This document shows positions 28,663 through 37,739 of a stretch of 57,472 nt of DNA, in pieces. The notes below the pieces were generated by a model. The model ran no database searches, was not told where the DNA came from, and saw only the letters and a list, made by a program, of their open reading frames with translations. Each line of letters opens with the position of its first letter. Position 1 is the first letter of the stretch. The position numbers were made by a program, and so were the translations under genes. Source of the stretch: Candidatus Kuenenia stuttgartensis (GTDB lineage: Bacteria; Gemmatimonadota; Gemmatimonadetes; Gemmatimonadales; Gemmatimonadaceae); the NCBI GenBank assembly GCA_943330235.2, contig CALQGY020000009.1:1-57472 (forward strand), written 5' to 3'.

Positions 28663-28956
28663 TTACGCCTCGACGAGTTCTTCGCCGACTTCTTCGACGT
28701 ACACGACCGGGAGCACGCTGACCTTGTAGGCCTTCTTGCTCTTATGCTGGAACTGCACGACGCCGTCGACCAGCGAGTAGATGGTGTAGTCGGTGCCCAT
28801 GCCAACGTTCGTTCCCGGATGCCACTTGGTGCCGCACTGCCGGAGAATGATGTTGCCAGCCGTCACGAACTCACCGCCGTACTTCTTGATGCCGCGGTAC
28901 TTCGGATTTGAGTCGCGCCCGTTACGTGAAGAGCCGACGCCTTTCTTGTGTGCCAT
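28663..28956 (-). CDS. rpmA: 50S ribosomal protein L27
   Basis: 97 residues. The N-terminus [16 protein letters not shown] reaches the peptidyl-transferase centre in the known ribosome structures, and there is no cleavable Firmicutes-type extension. The C-terminal extension ending [10 protein letters not shown] is acidic and longer than usual. It follows rplU by 59 bases. Confidence 0.97.
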   Translation of the reverse strand: MAHKKGVGSSRNGRDSNPKYRGIKKYGGEFVTAGNIILRQCGTKWHPGTNVGMGTDYTIYSLVDGVVQFQHKSKKAYKVSVLPVVYVEEVGEELVEA

Positions 28957-29015
28957 TGCTAGAACTCCAGGAGGGAAGCACGCGGATCACGCAGTGATCC
29001 ATGCGCCGCCGGCGC

Positions 29016-29333
29016 TCAGCCGAGGGTGATGTCCTTGATGCGGACTTCTGTGAACTTCTGCCGGTGCCCTTGCTTGCGGGCATAATTCTTACGGCGCTTG
29101 AACTTGAAGACAATGATCTTGTCGTCGAGGCCGTGCTTAACGATCTCACCCGTCACCTTAGCACCAACGAGCGTCGGGATACCCGTACGCACGCTGTGGC
29201 CGTCGGAGCCCAGGAGAACCTCGTTGAACTCAACGGCGGTGCCTGCATCGCCGAGGAGCGAGGGAATTCGAAGTGACTTGCCCGGCTCGGCACGGAACTG
29301 CTTGCCACCGGTGCGGATGATCGCGTAGCTCAT
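29016..29333 (-). CDS. rplU: 50S ribosomal protein L21
   Basis: 105 residues. [18 protein letters not shown] and the basic block [17 protein letters not shown] are the family signatures. It has its own promoter at 29373-29401 and is co-transcribed with rpmA, ending at the terminator at 28616-28641. Confidence 0.97.
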   Translation of the reverse strand: MSYAIIRTGGKQFRAEPGKSLRIPSLLGDAGTAVEFNEVLLGSDGHSVRTGIPTLVGAKVTGEIVKHGLDDKIIVFKFKRRKNYARKQGHRQKFTEVRIKDITLG

Positions 29334-29372
29334 GGCTCTATCGAGTGTAAGGCGTGTTTGACGTAGCCTAGA

Positions 29373-29401
29373 AGATTATCCAGCTTGGTTTTAGGAGTCA
29401 A
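29373..29401 (-). promoter_or_regulatory. Sigma-70-type promoter for rplU-rpmA
   Basis: TTGACT (29396-29401) and TAATCT (29373-29378) on the minus strand, 17 bases apart, about 40 bases upstream of the rplU ATG. It lies just downstream of the rng stop, so the ribosomal-protein pair is expressed separately from rng. Confidence 0.6.
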
Positions 29402-29416
29402 GGCGTCAGGCCGGAC

Positions 29417-30967
29417 CTAGGTCAACGCATACTGCTGGGTCACGTCCCGCTGGGCGCCCTTCATGACCAGCTTGATCTCGTCCGGCTTGAGCAGAGGATC
29501 ATCACGCAGCTCGAGCGAGAATCCGGCCAACTTCTCGAGTCGCTTGACGAAATCGTGTTCCTGCTCGAGGACGTGGAGCGCTACCTCAGGATGCAGACGG
29601 AGCGTTACCGGCTCCTTCCGTCCCTCGGCGGCCATCCGTCGCACGGCGCGTTCCGTGCGCCGAACGATCGTTTCAGGGGTGAAGACTCGTCCCGTGCCGT
29701 CGCAGATGGGACAAGCTTCGGTCATGCTCTGGTAGTGACTCTGGCGCACGCGCTGCCGGGTCATTTCCACCAGTCCCAGATCACTGACCGCAAACGCGCG
29801 GGTCCGAGCGCGATCGCGGCCCAAATGCGTCCGGAGCTCGCCCAGCACCCGGTCGCGATTGGACTGCGTCTCCATGTCGATGAAGTCACAGACGATGATG
29901 CCGCCGACATCCCGCAGACGGAGCTGACGCGCAATTTCCCGCGCCGCTTCCGTGTTCGTTTTCAGGATGGTCTTTTCGGGATCCCGCTTGCCGGTAAACC
30001 GGCCCGAATTGACGTCGATGGAGACCAAGGCCTCCGTCGGCTCAATAATCAGGTACCCGCCGCTCGGGAGATCGCAACGGCGCTTGAAGATGTCACGCAG
30101 CTCCGTTTCGATGCCCGCCTTGTCGAACAGCGGCACGGTCTCCTCGTACAACTTGACACGCTCCACCAGTTCGGGCGCGATCCCCGTGAGGTACTCGGTG
30201 ATCTCGTTGAACACCTGCTTGGAGTCGACCGTCACGCCCTCGACCTTAGCGCTGAACAGGTCGCGCACCAAGCCGCGCGTCACATTCGTTTCGCGATGGA
30301 CCAAGGCGGGGGCACGTGTGAACTGCGTCTTCCGCTTGATCTTCTTCCAGTTGTTGATCAGCGACTGCAACTCGCGCTCGAACGTCTCGGCGGTCGCGTC
30401 TTCAGACACCGTGCGGACGATGACGCCACCGACGTCGTCCGGGAGGATGCCCTGCACCATCTGGCGCAGGCGCTGACGCTCGCTGCGTTCATCGATCTTG
30501 CGGCTGACGCCCACCTTGGACGCGAACGGCATATAGACCAGAAAACGCCCAGCGAGGGATACCTGCGCGGTAACGCGCGGTCCCTTGGTGCTGATGGGTT
30601 CCTTCGTGATCTGGACGAGAATGTCCTGACCACGCTTGAGGAGGTCTTGAATGGGCCGAACCTCTTTCCGGCCACGACGACCGCCACCTTCCTCGGTGCC
30701 GTCGTCCTCTTCATCGTCGTCGTCAGACACCGCGGCATCGTCAACGACGACGTCAGCAGCATGTAAGAACGCGGACTTTTCGGTACCGATGTTGACGAAG
30801 GCGGCCTGAATACCGGGCAGCACCGCTTCGACCTTACCGAGATACACGTCGCCAACCATTCGACGGGCATCAGGGCGATCGACCAGCAGTTCCACCAACA
30901 GGCCGTCCTCGATGATCGCAACGCGCGTCTCACGCGGCGTCGCATTCACCAGGATTTCACGCTTCAT
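29417..30967 (-). CDS. rng: Ribonuclease E/G family protein
   Basis: An endoribonuclease of rRNA maturation and mRNA decay. 516 residues, so RNase G-like with no RNase E C-terminal scaffold. The S1 domain (about 35-140) is interrupted by an Asp/Glu-rich insert (VSDDDDEEDDGTEEGGG). Catalytic Asp residues lie in VSIDVNSGRF and CDFIDM, and the zinc-link is CPICDGTG. The start at MKREILVNATP is chosen over the 20 extra upstream residues because it matches the family N-terminus. rng next to rplU-rpmA is a common order. Confidence 0.93.
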   Translation of the reverse strand: MKREILVNATPRETRVAIIEDGLLVELLVDRPDARRMVGDVYLGKVEAVLPGIQAAFVNIGTEKSAFLHAADVVVDDAAVSDDDDEEDDGTEEGGGRRGRKEVRPIQDLLKRGQDILVQITKEPISTKGPRVTAQVSLAGRFLVYMPFASKVGVSRKIDERSERQRLRQMVQGILPDDVGGVIVRTVSEDATAETFERELQSLINNWKKIKRKTQFTRAPALVHRETNVTRGLVRDLFSAKVEGVTVDSKQVFNEITEYLTGIAPELVERVKLYEETVPLFDKAGIETELRDIFKRRCDLPSGGYLIIEPTEALVSIDVNSGRFTGKRDPEKTILKTNTEAAREIARQLRLRDVGGIIVCDFIDMETQSNRDRVLGELRTHLGRDRARTRAFAVSDLGLVEMTRQRVRQSHYQSMTEACPICDGTGRVFTPETIVRRTERAVRRMAAEGRKEPVTLRLHPEVALHVLEQEHDFVKRLEKLAGFSLELRDDPLLKPDEIKLVMKGAQRDVTQQYALT

Positions 30968-31414
30968 ATTGTTTGTCCACGCAGCAGAGCGGCGGCGACC
31001 CCGCTTGACCCTGCTGGCGACGCACACGGTGATCCAACGAAACAGCCCGGCTGCTCCCTTGTCGGAACGGCTCGGACAACGTCACGGGCACCCCCACCCA
31101 GCGCGACCGATCGTTCACGCGACACGCGCCCGGTGCGGTGCTCGACCCGCGCGCGGAGCGCTGCGGGTGGCACACATCTCGGGAAAAAACGCGGTTACAT
31201 GCGATCGATGCACGTCGGCAATACGCAAATGCGTGACGCGCAGTGGGACGAACGGAGGGCGTCGGACGTCGGTACGCTGACCTCGTCCGGCCCCCTTCCG
31301 ATACGCAAACGGCCCGCGAGTCGCGCGGGCCGCCGGCGCCTGATGCGACGGCTACGAAGCTACAGGATTACAAATGGCGGAAAACAGACCACGTCGAACA
31401 GTACCGGGCCGCGC
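30968..31414 (-). other. 447-base intergenic region upstream of rng
   Basis: No gene can be supported here. It holds a terminator for the acyl-CoA dehydrogenase gene (31310-31332) and probably the rng promoter. The best but weak promoter match is TTGCCG (31216-31221) with TGTAAC (31194-31199) on the minus strand, 16 bases apart. A run of six T on the minus strand follows that box. Short open frames in the region have no family features. Confidence 0.5.
31310..31332 (-). terminator. Terminator-like hairpin after the acyl-CoA dehydrogenase gene
   Basis: A perfect 9-bp stem (CGGCCCGCG / CGCGGGCCG) with a 5-base loop, followed on the minus strand by TTTGCG. It lies 82 bases after the stop of the acyl-CoA dehydrogenase gene. 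The T-run is short. Confidence 0.5.
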
Positions 31415-32632
31415 TCACCCCAGCAATCCCTTCAGCAGATGTCGGCCGATCACGAGGCGCTGGATCTCGCTGGTCCCTTCCCCGATCTCGCAGATCTTGG
31501 CGTCGCGCATGAACCGCTCGACCGGATAGTCCTTGGTGTAGCCGTAGCCGCCATGAATCTGGATGGCCTTGATGGTCGCCCGCATCGCGAGCTCGGAGCA
31601 GAACAGCTTCGCCATGGCCGCTTCCTTGCCGTACGGAAGACCCTGCTGGGCCATCCACGCGGCGTGGTACATGAGGTGCCGTCCGGCCTCGATCTCCGTG
31701 GCCATGTCGGACAGTTGGAACTGGACCCCCTGGAACGTCGCGATGGCCGCCCCGAACTGCTTGCGCACCGACGCATACTTGAGCGCCTCGTCGAACGCGC
31801 CCTGCGCAATGCCGAGGGAGAGAGCCGCGATCCCGATGCGGCCGGCGTCCAGCGTCTTCATGAAGTTCACGAAGCCGAGCCCCTCGGGGCCGAGCAGGTT
31901 TTCGGCCGGCACCTCGACGTTGTCGAACAGCAACTCGCGGGTGTCGGACGAACGCCAACCGAGCTTGTCTTCCTTCTTGCCAGACCGGAAGCCGGGCATG
32001 GCGGTCAACGATGCATCGTGGCCGACATCGTACTGGCGGCACGCATCCAGATCGACGCTGTCCTTGGTCAGGATGAAGGAGGAGATGCCCTTGGTGCCCT
32101 TGGACGGATCGGTGACGGCCGTGACCACGAAGATCTCGCCGACGCCCGCGTGCGTGATGAACCGCTTCGACCCGTTGAGGAGGTAGTAGCCATCCTTTTT
32201 CACCGCGGTCGTACGAGTCCCGCCGGCGTCGCTCCCGGCGTTGTCCTCCGTCAGGCCGAATCCACCAAGCACTTTGCCGCTCGCCAGCAGTGGGACGTAA
32301 CGCTCGATCTGTGCGGGCGTCCCGAAATTCACGATGGGTGATGTGCCCAGCGTGGTGTGCGCGCTGATGGTGATGGAGTGCGACGCATCAACCTTGCCGA
32401 GTTCCTCGATGGCGATCATGAAGCTGAGCGTATCAAAGCCCGCGCCACCGACGTCCTCCGACCACGGTACGCCGAGCAGCCCGAGTTCACCCATCTTCTT
32501 CACGTTCTCCCACGGGAACGTGGAGTCGGCGTCGTGACCGGCGGCCACGGGGGCGACCTGCTCGCGGGCGAAGGTGCGGACCATGTCGCGCACGGCTTCG
32601 TGCTGTTCAGAAAAATAGAGGCGGTCGTCCAT
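31415..32632 (-). CDS. Acyl-CoA dehydrogenase (short/branched-chain type)
   Basis: A flavoenzyme that forms the alpha-beta double bond of acyl-CoA and passes electrons to ETF. 405 residues against about 380 for the family. FGLTEDNAGSDAG and SKRFITHAG bind FAD, KLGWRSSDTREL is the middle-domain signature, and Glu385 in GEGTSEIQR is the expected catalytic base, as in butyryl-CoA dehydrogenase. About 22 extra residues (191-212) are inserted between ILTK and PGFRSGKKEDKLGWR. recQ ends eight bases upstream. Chain-length preference cannot be read directly. Confidence 0.9.
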   Translation of the reverse strand: MDDRLYFSEQHEAVRDMVRTFAREQVAPVAAGHDADSTFPWENVKKMGELGLLGVPWSEDVGGAGFDTLSFMIAIEELGKVDASHSITISAHTTLGTSPIVNFGTPAQIERYVPLLASGKVLGGFGLTEDNAGSDAGGTRTTAVKKDGYYLLNGSKRFITHAGVGEIFVVTAVTDPSKGTKGISSFILTKDSVDLDACRQYDVGHDASLTAMPGFRSGKKEDKLGWRSSDTRELLFDNVEVPAENLLGPEGLGFVNFMKTLDAGRIGIAALSLGIAQGAFDEALKYASVRKQFGAAIATFQGVQFQLSDMATEIEAGRHLMYHAAWMAQQGLPYGKEAAMAKLFCSELAMRATIKAIQIHGGYGYTKDYPVERFMRDAKICEIGEGTSEIQRLVIGRHLLKGLLG

Positions 32633-32640
32633 GGGATTTC

Positions 32641-34473
32641 TTAAGTACGTCGAGGGCGAGACCGGCGATGTGCCGGCCGCTCAGGAGAGCGTTCAGTGGG
32701 TGCCACAGTGATCCCGAGGCATCGGTCGCACGCGCTACAATTCGTGCGGACTTTGGGATCATCGAAATAGCGCAGGAGGTACGCTCGACGGCAAGCTCGA
32801 GTCTGCGCATATCCTTGCACGGCATCAAGACGATACATACCCGATTGGCGCTTCCACTCAAGCGCTGGCCAGTCGACTGGCGGCAGCGTGGGTGCCGAGC
32901 CCCTTCCACGCAGTCGGAATCCGCCTCCCGTTCGGCCCCAGCTCACGAACTGTTCGGATTCGAGACGCTCCAATACAGGGATGATTTTCGCCGGGCCGCC
33001 TAAACTCGGGGGTAATCCGTCGAGGTCGATCGACACGCCGGCACCGAGTTGATGATCACTCGCGCGCCAGAACGCCCGGAGCACCTCCCGATCGAACGCG
33101 CGCGCTCCGACGAGCTCTCGGCCAATGCGTGACGACGTGGCGAGGAGGCGCACTCGCACCCGACCGAGAGAGGGGCGCTGGGTCATCAGGGCTCCGGCCG
33201 TTGCCAGGGCGCGCAACGCGGCGCTAATCCGGAGCTGGCCCGTCGCGGCAGGCAGCTTCTCCGCGATGTCGGCGAGCGTGAACGGTACGAACCCCTCGCG
33301 ATCGGCGTTTGCCTGCAGGATGCTCCACACGCGTTCAATCACGACGCGACCGGGGTTGGCGCTGCCGAGGAAGAACTCGTGCGTGGACCGGTCCGCATGG
33401 CTGTAGAGCAGCACACACGTGCTGGGCGCCCCGTCGCGTCCAGCGCGGCCCGCCTCCTGATAGTACGCCTCCAGCGAGCCGGGCATGGCGTGATGCACGA
33501 CCAATCGCACGTTCGGCTTATCAATGCCCATGCCGAACGCGCTGGTCGCGACGATCACGCGCGCGCGCTCCGACATGAAGGCGTTCTGCGTGCGCTGCCG
33601 TTGCGCGGCGTCGAGCCCTGCGTGATACGACACGGCGTTGATCCGCGCACGCACGAGCACCGCCGTCACGCGTTCGACGTCTCGCCGGGTGGGCGCGTAG
33701 ACCACAGCGGCACCAGGCGCACCACGCAGCCAGCGCACCGCGGCCGCATCCTTCTCGCTCGGCGTTGCACTCGACTGCACGTGGTAGAGCAGATTCGTTC
33801 GATCGAATCCGCCGACGACGACTTCGGGTGTGCGGAGCGCCAGCTGCCGGATAATGTCGTCGCGGACATCGGGCGTCGCCGTAGCGGTCAACGCGACGGT
33901 TTGAGGCGCGCCAAGCTGGTCGCGTAGATGACCCATCCGACGAAAACTCGGTCGAAAGTCATGCCCCCACTCGCTGATGCAGTGCGCTTCATCGACGGCG
34001 AGAAGCGAGATACCGATTGCGGCCAACTGCTGCGCCGTGCGCCCGGCCTCCAGTCGCTCGGGTGCGAGGTACAGCAGCTTGAGCCCACCCGCTCTCGCCA
34101 TAGAGAGGCGATTGGCGACCTCCGCGGCGGTCAAAGTGCTGTTGATGAACGCGGCGCCGATGCCGCGTCGCGTGAGGGTATCAACCTGATCCGTCATGAG
34201 CGAGATCAGCGGTGAGACGACGATCGTCAGCCCTTGGCGTACCAGTGAGGGCACCTGAAAGCAGAGCGACTTTCCACCACCGGTGGGCAACACGATAAGC
34301 GCGTCGCGCCCGGAGAGGACTGCCTGCACCGCGCGAAGCTGCGGCGGCCGGAAATCGGGATAGCCGAACCGATCGCGGAGGCACGCGCGCGCGTCATCGA
34401 GCGTGCCGACCGGATGGGCGCGCGCCGCGTCGGTGACGCGCCTGCGACGAGTGGGCTGCGGTCTGGCGAACAT
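32641..34473 (-). CDS. recQ: ATP-dependent DNA helicase, RecQ family
   Basis: A 3'-5' helicase of recombination and fork repair. 610 residues. Walker A is PTGGGKS (63-69), the DEAH box is at 161-164, and helicase motifs [21 protein letters not shown] and [10 protein letters not shown] follow. The zinc motif ([10 protein letters not shown], then CSACDRC) is at the extreme C-terminus rather than directly after the helicase core as in E. coli RecQ, and no HRDC domain is seen. About 200 residues with a winged-helix-like segment lie between. Confidence 0.93.
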   Translation of the reverse strand: MFARPQPTRRRRVTDAARAHPVGTLDDARACLRDRFGYPDFRPPQLRAVQAVLSGRDALIVLPTGGGKSLCFQVPSLVRQGLTIVVSPLISLMTDQVDTLTRRGIGAAFINSTLTAAEVANRLSMARAGGLKLLYLAPERLEAGRTAQQLAAIGISLLAVDEAHCISEWGHDFRPSFRRMGHLRDQLGAPQTVALTATATPDVRDDIIRQLALRTPEVVVGGFDRTNLLYHVQSSATPSEKDAAAVRWLRGAPGAAVVYAPTRRDVERVTAVLVRARINAVSYHAGLDAAQRQRTQNAFMSERARVIVATSAFGMGIDKPNVRLVVHHAMPGSLEAYYQEAGRAGRDGAPSTCVLLYSHADRSTHEFFLGSANPGRVVIERVWSILQANADREGFVPFTLADIAEKLPAATGQLRISAALRALATAGALMTQRPSLGRVRVRLLATSSRIGRELVGARAFDREVLRAFWRASDHQLGAGVSIDLDGLPPSLGGPAKIIPVLERLESEQFVSWGRTGGGFRLRGRGSAPTLPPVDWPALEWKRQSGMYRLDAVQGYAQTRACRRAYLLRYFDDPKVRTNCSACDRCLGITVAPTERSPERPAHRRSRPRRT

Positions 34474-34583
34474 GACACACGATACGCGCGCCCACCGATG
34501 ACGCGCGCATCGTTATCGTGCGCCACCAATCCTCCCATCGCGCGGTCGATCGGTGCCGCGGCCGCGCGACCGGAAGACCGACC

Positions 34584-37145
34584 TCAGACCGCGCGTGCGA
34601 AGTGTCCGCGTGTGAAGGCCCCGTCGAACAGTCGGCGGGTCGCCCCCAGATCGGGGTCCGTGCCGGCCTGCAGCGCGTCGATCGCGTCGCGGTAGCCGCG
34701 CACGATGTCCCGCACCGGATCGCCCGCGACGTTGAAGACGAGTTGGAACCCGCGAATCCCGTGCTGCCACAGGGCCGGGAGGTACTCCGACGCATCAATG
34801 GGACGCGAGTGCAGCAGGCGATTGCGACATGCCGAATCGGTCGCCACCGCGAACGTGTACCCCGCCGGATCGGTCAGGGACACGTTGGCGTGCTTCTGCA
34901 CACACAGATCACGGCAGGTGGTCGGCTCACGATCGAACGCTGCCGAGAGCACACAGTGCTCGATCGTCATCCCCTCGGGACGGCCGTAGACGAGCACGTC
35001 AAATCCGGCACCCTGCCATGGCGCGACCAACTGACCGATCTCATCAGTCGTCAGCTCGATGGACGCGAGCACACGTCGCGCGCCAAGCGAGAAGAGCAGC
35101 TCCGCCGTGTGCGGATTGAAGACGTTGGTGGCGTAATCGGCGATCACATCCCGTCCGGTCCCGCCGAATTCCGCGACGAGTCCGAGATGTCCGCTCAGCA
35201 GCGGCACATCGAGCGCCAACCACTTCTCAATGCGACGACGTTCCTCTGGGCGTACGATGGCCGGCGTGCGGAGTCGGAACGCGATGCCCTGCGCGGCGAG
35301 CTCCTCGCGCAGCGCCGTAACACGCGCCAGTGGCGGCGCCGGGTGCCGCAGGAACGGATCGAGTACAATCTCCGTCGCACCGCCCTCAGCGGCCGCGCGC
35401 GCGTCGGCCAGGTCATACACAATCGCACGGATTGCCGGCAGCGTCGCGCGCGTGGGCGCGCCTTGCGTGGGCGCGCCTTGCGAATCCTGCTCGGTCGCAG
35501 ACGCGAGGCTCGCCGCCGCACCCGGTAGCATGTGCACGATCTCGTTGATGCGCGCCTCGCGCACCGCGCTCTCCGACATGCGCGTCCATCCCAGCTGTTC
35601 GGCCAATTGCTCGGTGGCGTCCTGACGGAGGCGATTCAGCTCGCTGACCGGGAGGAACAACCCATCAGCGAGACCGGTGACGTCGATCGTTCCGAGCTTG
35701 AACGCGCTCTCACCGAGCCGTCCGAGCTGCTCGCGTAGCTGCACCAGATCGAGCGCGCGCTTGCTGGCGGGCGAGAGCGGTACTTCGCCACGCACGGTGA
35801 CTTCGATCTCGCCAAGCTGCCAGATGGTCTTCAGTGGACCGCCGGCATGTCCAAACACCCGGACGTCCACTCGCAGCGCGCCGACGCGTTCCGGGATGAC
35901 GACATTGGCGAATGACGCTTGGGCCGATCGCATGAGCGTCGCATCGTTGGTACGCACGACGCGCCATCCGTCGTCGACGCGCGATCGTGGTGCGGAGAAC
36001 CGCAGTCCGATCACCTGCCGATGGATCCCGTTGCGCGTGGAGACATTCCGGATGCTGTTGACGGTTCCGCCAATGGTCGCGGACGCCCCCTCGGCAGGCG
36101 GCTCGAAACCGAGACCGTCCCCGATCGCGATGGCATGCGATACGTCGACGACGAGATCATTCCCCTCGCGGCCGACGACGTTGCCAATGAGCAGGCCTTT
36201 GTTGTCCGGCTGCGTGCGCGTGATGTAGTCGCGCCCGTCCCGCCCGCCGTACATACCGCCAGTGTTGCCGCGGCTAAAGATCTGCACCAGCGGCTCGACA
36301 GCTTCCAGCGACGGCGCCCGACCGGTCTCGCCGCGCTCGATGGCATCAAGCCAGCCACGATAGGCTTTGGTGACCGTCGCGACGTACTCGGGCTTCTTCT
36401 TGCGGCCCTCGACCTTCAAACACCCGACGCCGAGCTTGGCGATTTCCTCAAGATGCTCGTAGGCCGCGAGGTCCTTGGTGGAGATGAGATAGCCGGTGTC
36501 GAGCGTGGCACCTGTCGTGTCGTCGGTCAGGGTGTAGTCCTTCCGACAGGACTGCGCGCAGGAACCGCGATTGGCCGAGCGCTCGGAGATCATCCCCGAC
36601 ATGAAGCACTGCCCCGAATACGAGATGCAGAGCGCGCCATGGACAAAGGTTTCCAGCCCCAGCGCGGGCACCGCAGCGCGGATGCGACGGATGTCTTCCA
36701 GGGTGTTCTCGCGCGCCAACACCACACGATCAATCCCGAGTCGTTGCATGACATCCGCGCCACCGGCATCGTGCACCGTCATCTGGGTGCTGCCGTGAAT
36801 CTCAAGCTGCGGATAGATCTGCTGGATGAGGCGAACGACGCCCAGATCCTGCACGATCGCCGCGTCGATGCCGCGATCCACACACTCGCCCAGATACGTG
36901 AGAGCCTGCACCAACTCGGCCGACTTGATCAGCACGTTGAAGGTGAGGTACACGCGTGCCCGACGCGCATGAGCGATCGCACAGGCCTGCTCCAGCTCAT
37001 CGAGCGTGAGCTGCGCGCCCTCGTCGCGGGCGTTGTACATGGACGCGCCGAGATAGACGGCATTGGCGCCATTGGCGACGGCTGCGCGCACCGCGTCGAG
37101 CGTGCCGGCGGGAGCGAGGAGTTCAGGGATGCGAGTGACGGACAT
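34584..37145 (-). CDS. U32 family peptidase (large form)
   Basis: 853 residues. The U32 domain fills the N-terminal third with LLAPAGTLDAVRAAV at the start and the signature ETFVHGALCISYSGQCFMSG at 165-184. Cys173, Cys180, Cys196 and Cys200 are placed as in the cluster-binding members. The middle and C-terminal parts match the long form that carries the DUF3656-type domain and a repeat-like end region. Family members include the 23S rRNA hydroxylation factor RlhA, so an RNA-modification role is as likely as proteolysis. The start at MSVTRIPELL is preferred over a longer frame without family likeness. Confidence 0.88.
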   Translation of the reverse strand: MSVTRIPELLAPAGTLDAVRAAVANGANAVYLGASMYNARDEGAQLTLDELEQACAIAHARRARVYLTFNVLIKSAELVQALTYLGECVDRGIDAAIVQDLGVVRLIQQIYPQLEIHGSTQMTVHDAGGADVMQRLGIDRVVLARENTLEDIRRIRAAVPALGLETFVHGALCISYSGQCFMSGMISERSANRGSCAQSCRKDYTLTDDTTGATLDTGYLISTKDLAAYEHLEEIAKLGVGCLKVEGRKKKPEYVATVTKAYRGWLDAIERGETGRAPSLEAVEPLVQIFSRGNTGGMYGGRDGRDYITRTQPDNKGLLIGNVVGREGNDLVVDVSHAIAIGDGLGFEPPAEGASATIGGTVNSIRNVSTRNGIHRQVIGLRFSAPRSRVDDGWRVVRTNDATLMRSAQASFANVVIPERVGALRVDVRVFGHAGGPLKTIWQLGEIEVTVRGEVPLSPASKRALDLVQLREQLGRLGESAFKLGTIDVTGLADGLFLPVSELNRLRQDATEQLAEQLGWTRMSESAVREARINEIVHMLPGAAASLASATEQDSQGAPTQGAPTRATLPAIRAIVYDLADARAAAEGGATEIVLDPFLRHPAPPLARVTALREELAAQGIAFRLRTPAIVRPEERRRIEKWLALDVPLLSGHLGLVAEFGGTGRDVIADYATNVFNPHTAELLFSLGARRVLASIELTTDEIGQLVAPWQGAGFDVLVYGRPEGMTIEHCVLSAAFDREPTTCRDLCVQKHANVSLTDPAGYTFAVATDSACRNRLLHSRPIDASEYLPALWQHGIRGFQLVFNVAGDPVRDIVRGYRDAIDALQAGTDPDLGATRRLFDGAFTRGHFARAV

Positions 37146-37172
37146 CCCGAGGAATCTAGTCGGCGGTCCAAG

Positions 37173-37204
37173 GGCCGACGGATCCGTGCATGGATCCGCC
37201 GGCC
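37173..37204. repeat. 13-position stem-loop between the 50-residue gene and the U32 gene
   Basis: GGCCGACGGATCC faces GGATCCGCCGGCC around a 6-base loop, with one A-C mismatch. It lies 28 bases upstream of the U32 start and 18 bases after the stop of the small gene. No T-run follows on the minus strand. Confidence 0.55.
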
Positions 37205-37222
37205 GCTCAGTGTGCCGCGGCA

Positions 37223-37375
37223 TCAGTCTTTGGCGCGCCCCAGAAAGCGCAGGACGAGTGCAATGGCCACACAGCCAATGCCGACCCACCGCGCGATTTC
37301 ATTCTCGTTACGCATGGCGAACGCGAACGCGGCGATCCCCACGATCAGCAACGCCAGCCGCACCCGCAATATCAT
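37223..37375 (-). CDS. 50-residue membrane protein with two hydrophobic helices
   Basis: Starts MILRVRLALLIVG and ends RFLGRAKD. Two hydrophobic segments (about 5-20 and 30-44) flank a polar turn, MRNENEIARW. The ATG overlaps the stop of the AtuA C-terminal gene (ATGA), which strongly supports translation. It is basic at both ends, as expected for a cytoplasmic-ends hairpin. I recognise no family, and function is unknown. It is too short for most automatic ORF cut-offs. Confidence 0.65.
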   Translation of the reverse strand: MILRVRLALLIVGIAAFAFAMRNENEIARWVGIGCVAIALVLRFLGRAKD

Positions 37376-37734
37376 GCGGCGGCCGGATGCGCTGGGAGCG
37401 CGAGCGCGTGCGCGACGTCATCAGGTACATCGATGATCATGCGCAGGAGCGCGGTGGAATAGACCTTGCCCTGCGCGTCGGTCTTGAGCGACAGCGTCCC
37501 GCCGCCGTCCAACGCCCCGTGCAGGAGAAAATTGAGCGCGCCGAGGTTGGGGAGTTCGAAGCGAACCACATCCCCGTTGATCTGACCGGCGAAATGCTGC
37601 GCAACGCGCTCGCGCGTCACATACGTGGCGAGCACGTCATACCATTCGGGCCTGAGGGCGATGAGACCAACATTGGCCGTGTCGCCCTTGTCGCCGCTGC
37701 GCGCGTGGGCGATGTCGAGTAAACGAACGTGCAT
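37372..37734 (-). CDS. AtuA C-terminal-like domain protein
   Basis: 120 residues. The N-terminus LLDIAHARSGDKGDTANVGLIA matches the small domain that in some bacteria is fused to the C-terminus of AtuA (acyclic terpene utilisation). FELPNLGALNFLLHGALDGGG is the second recognisable block. Here it is a separate gene five bases after AtuA, so the two probably form a complex. The reaction of AtuA proteins is not established; they occur beside acyl-CoA carboxylases. Confidence 0.82.
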   Translation of the reverse strand: MHVRLLDIAHARSGDKGDTANVGLIALRPEWYDVLATYVTRERVAQHFAGQINGDVVRFELPNLGALNFLLHGALDGGGTLSLKTDAQGKVYSTALLRMIIDVPDDVAHALALPAHPAAA

Positions 37735-37739
37735 GGCGA

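Noticed and set aside
35919-37436. 505-codon plus-strand open frame opposite the U32 gene
   Set aside because: No family features and Arg/His/Asp-biased shadow composition; the minus-strand U32 signature is clear.
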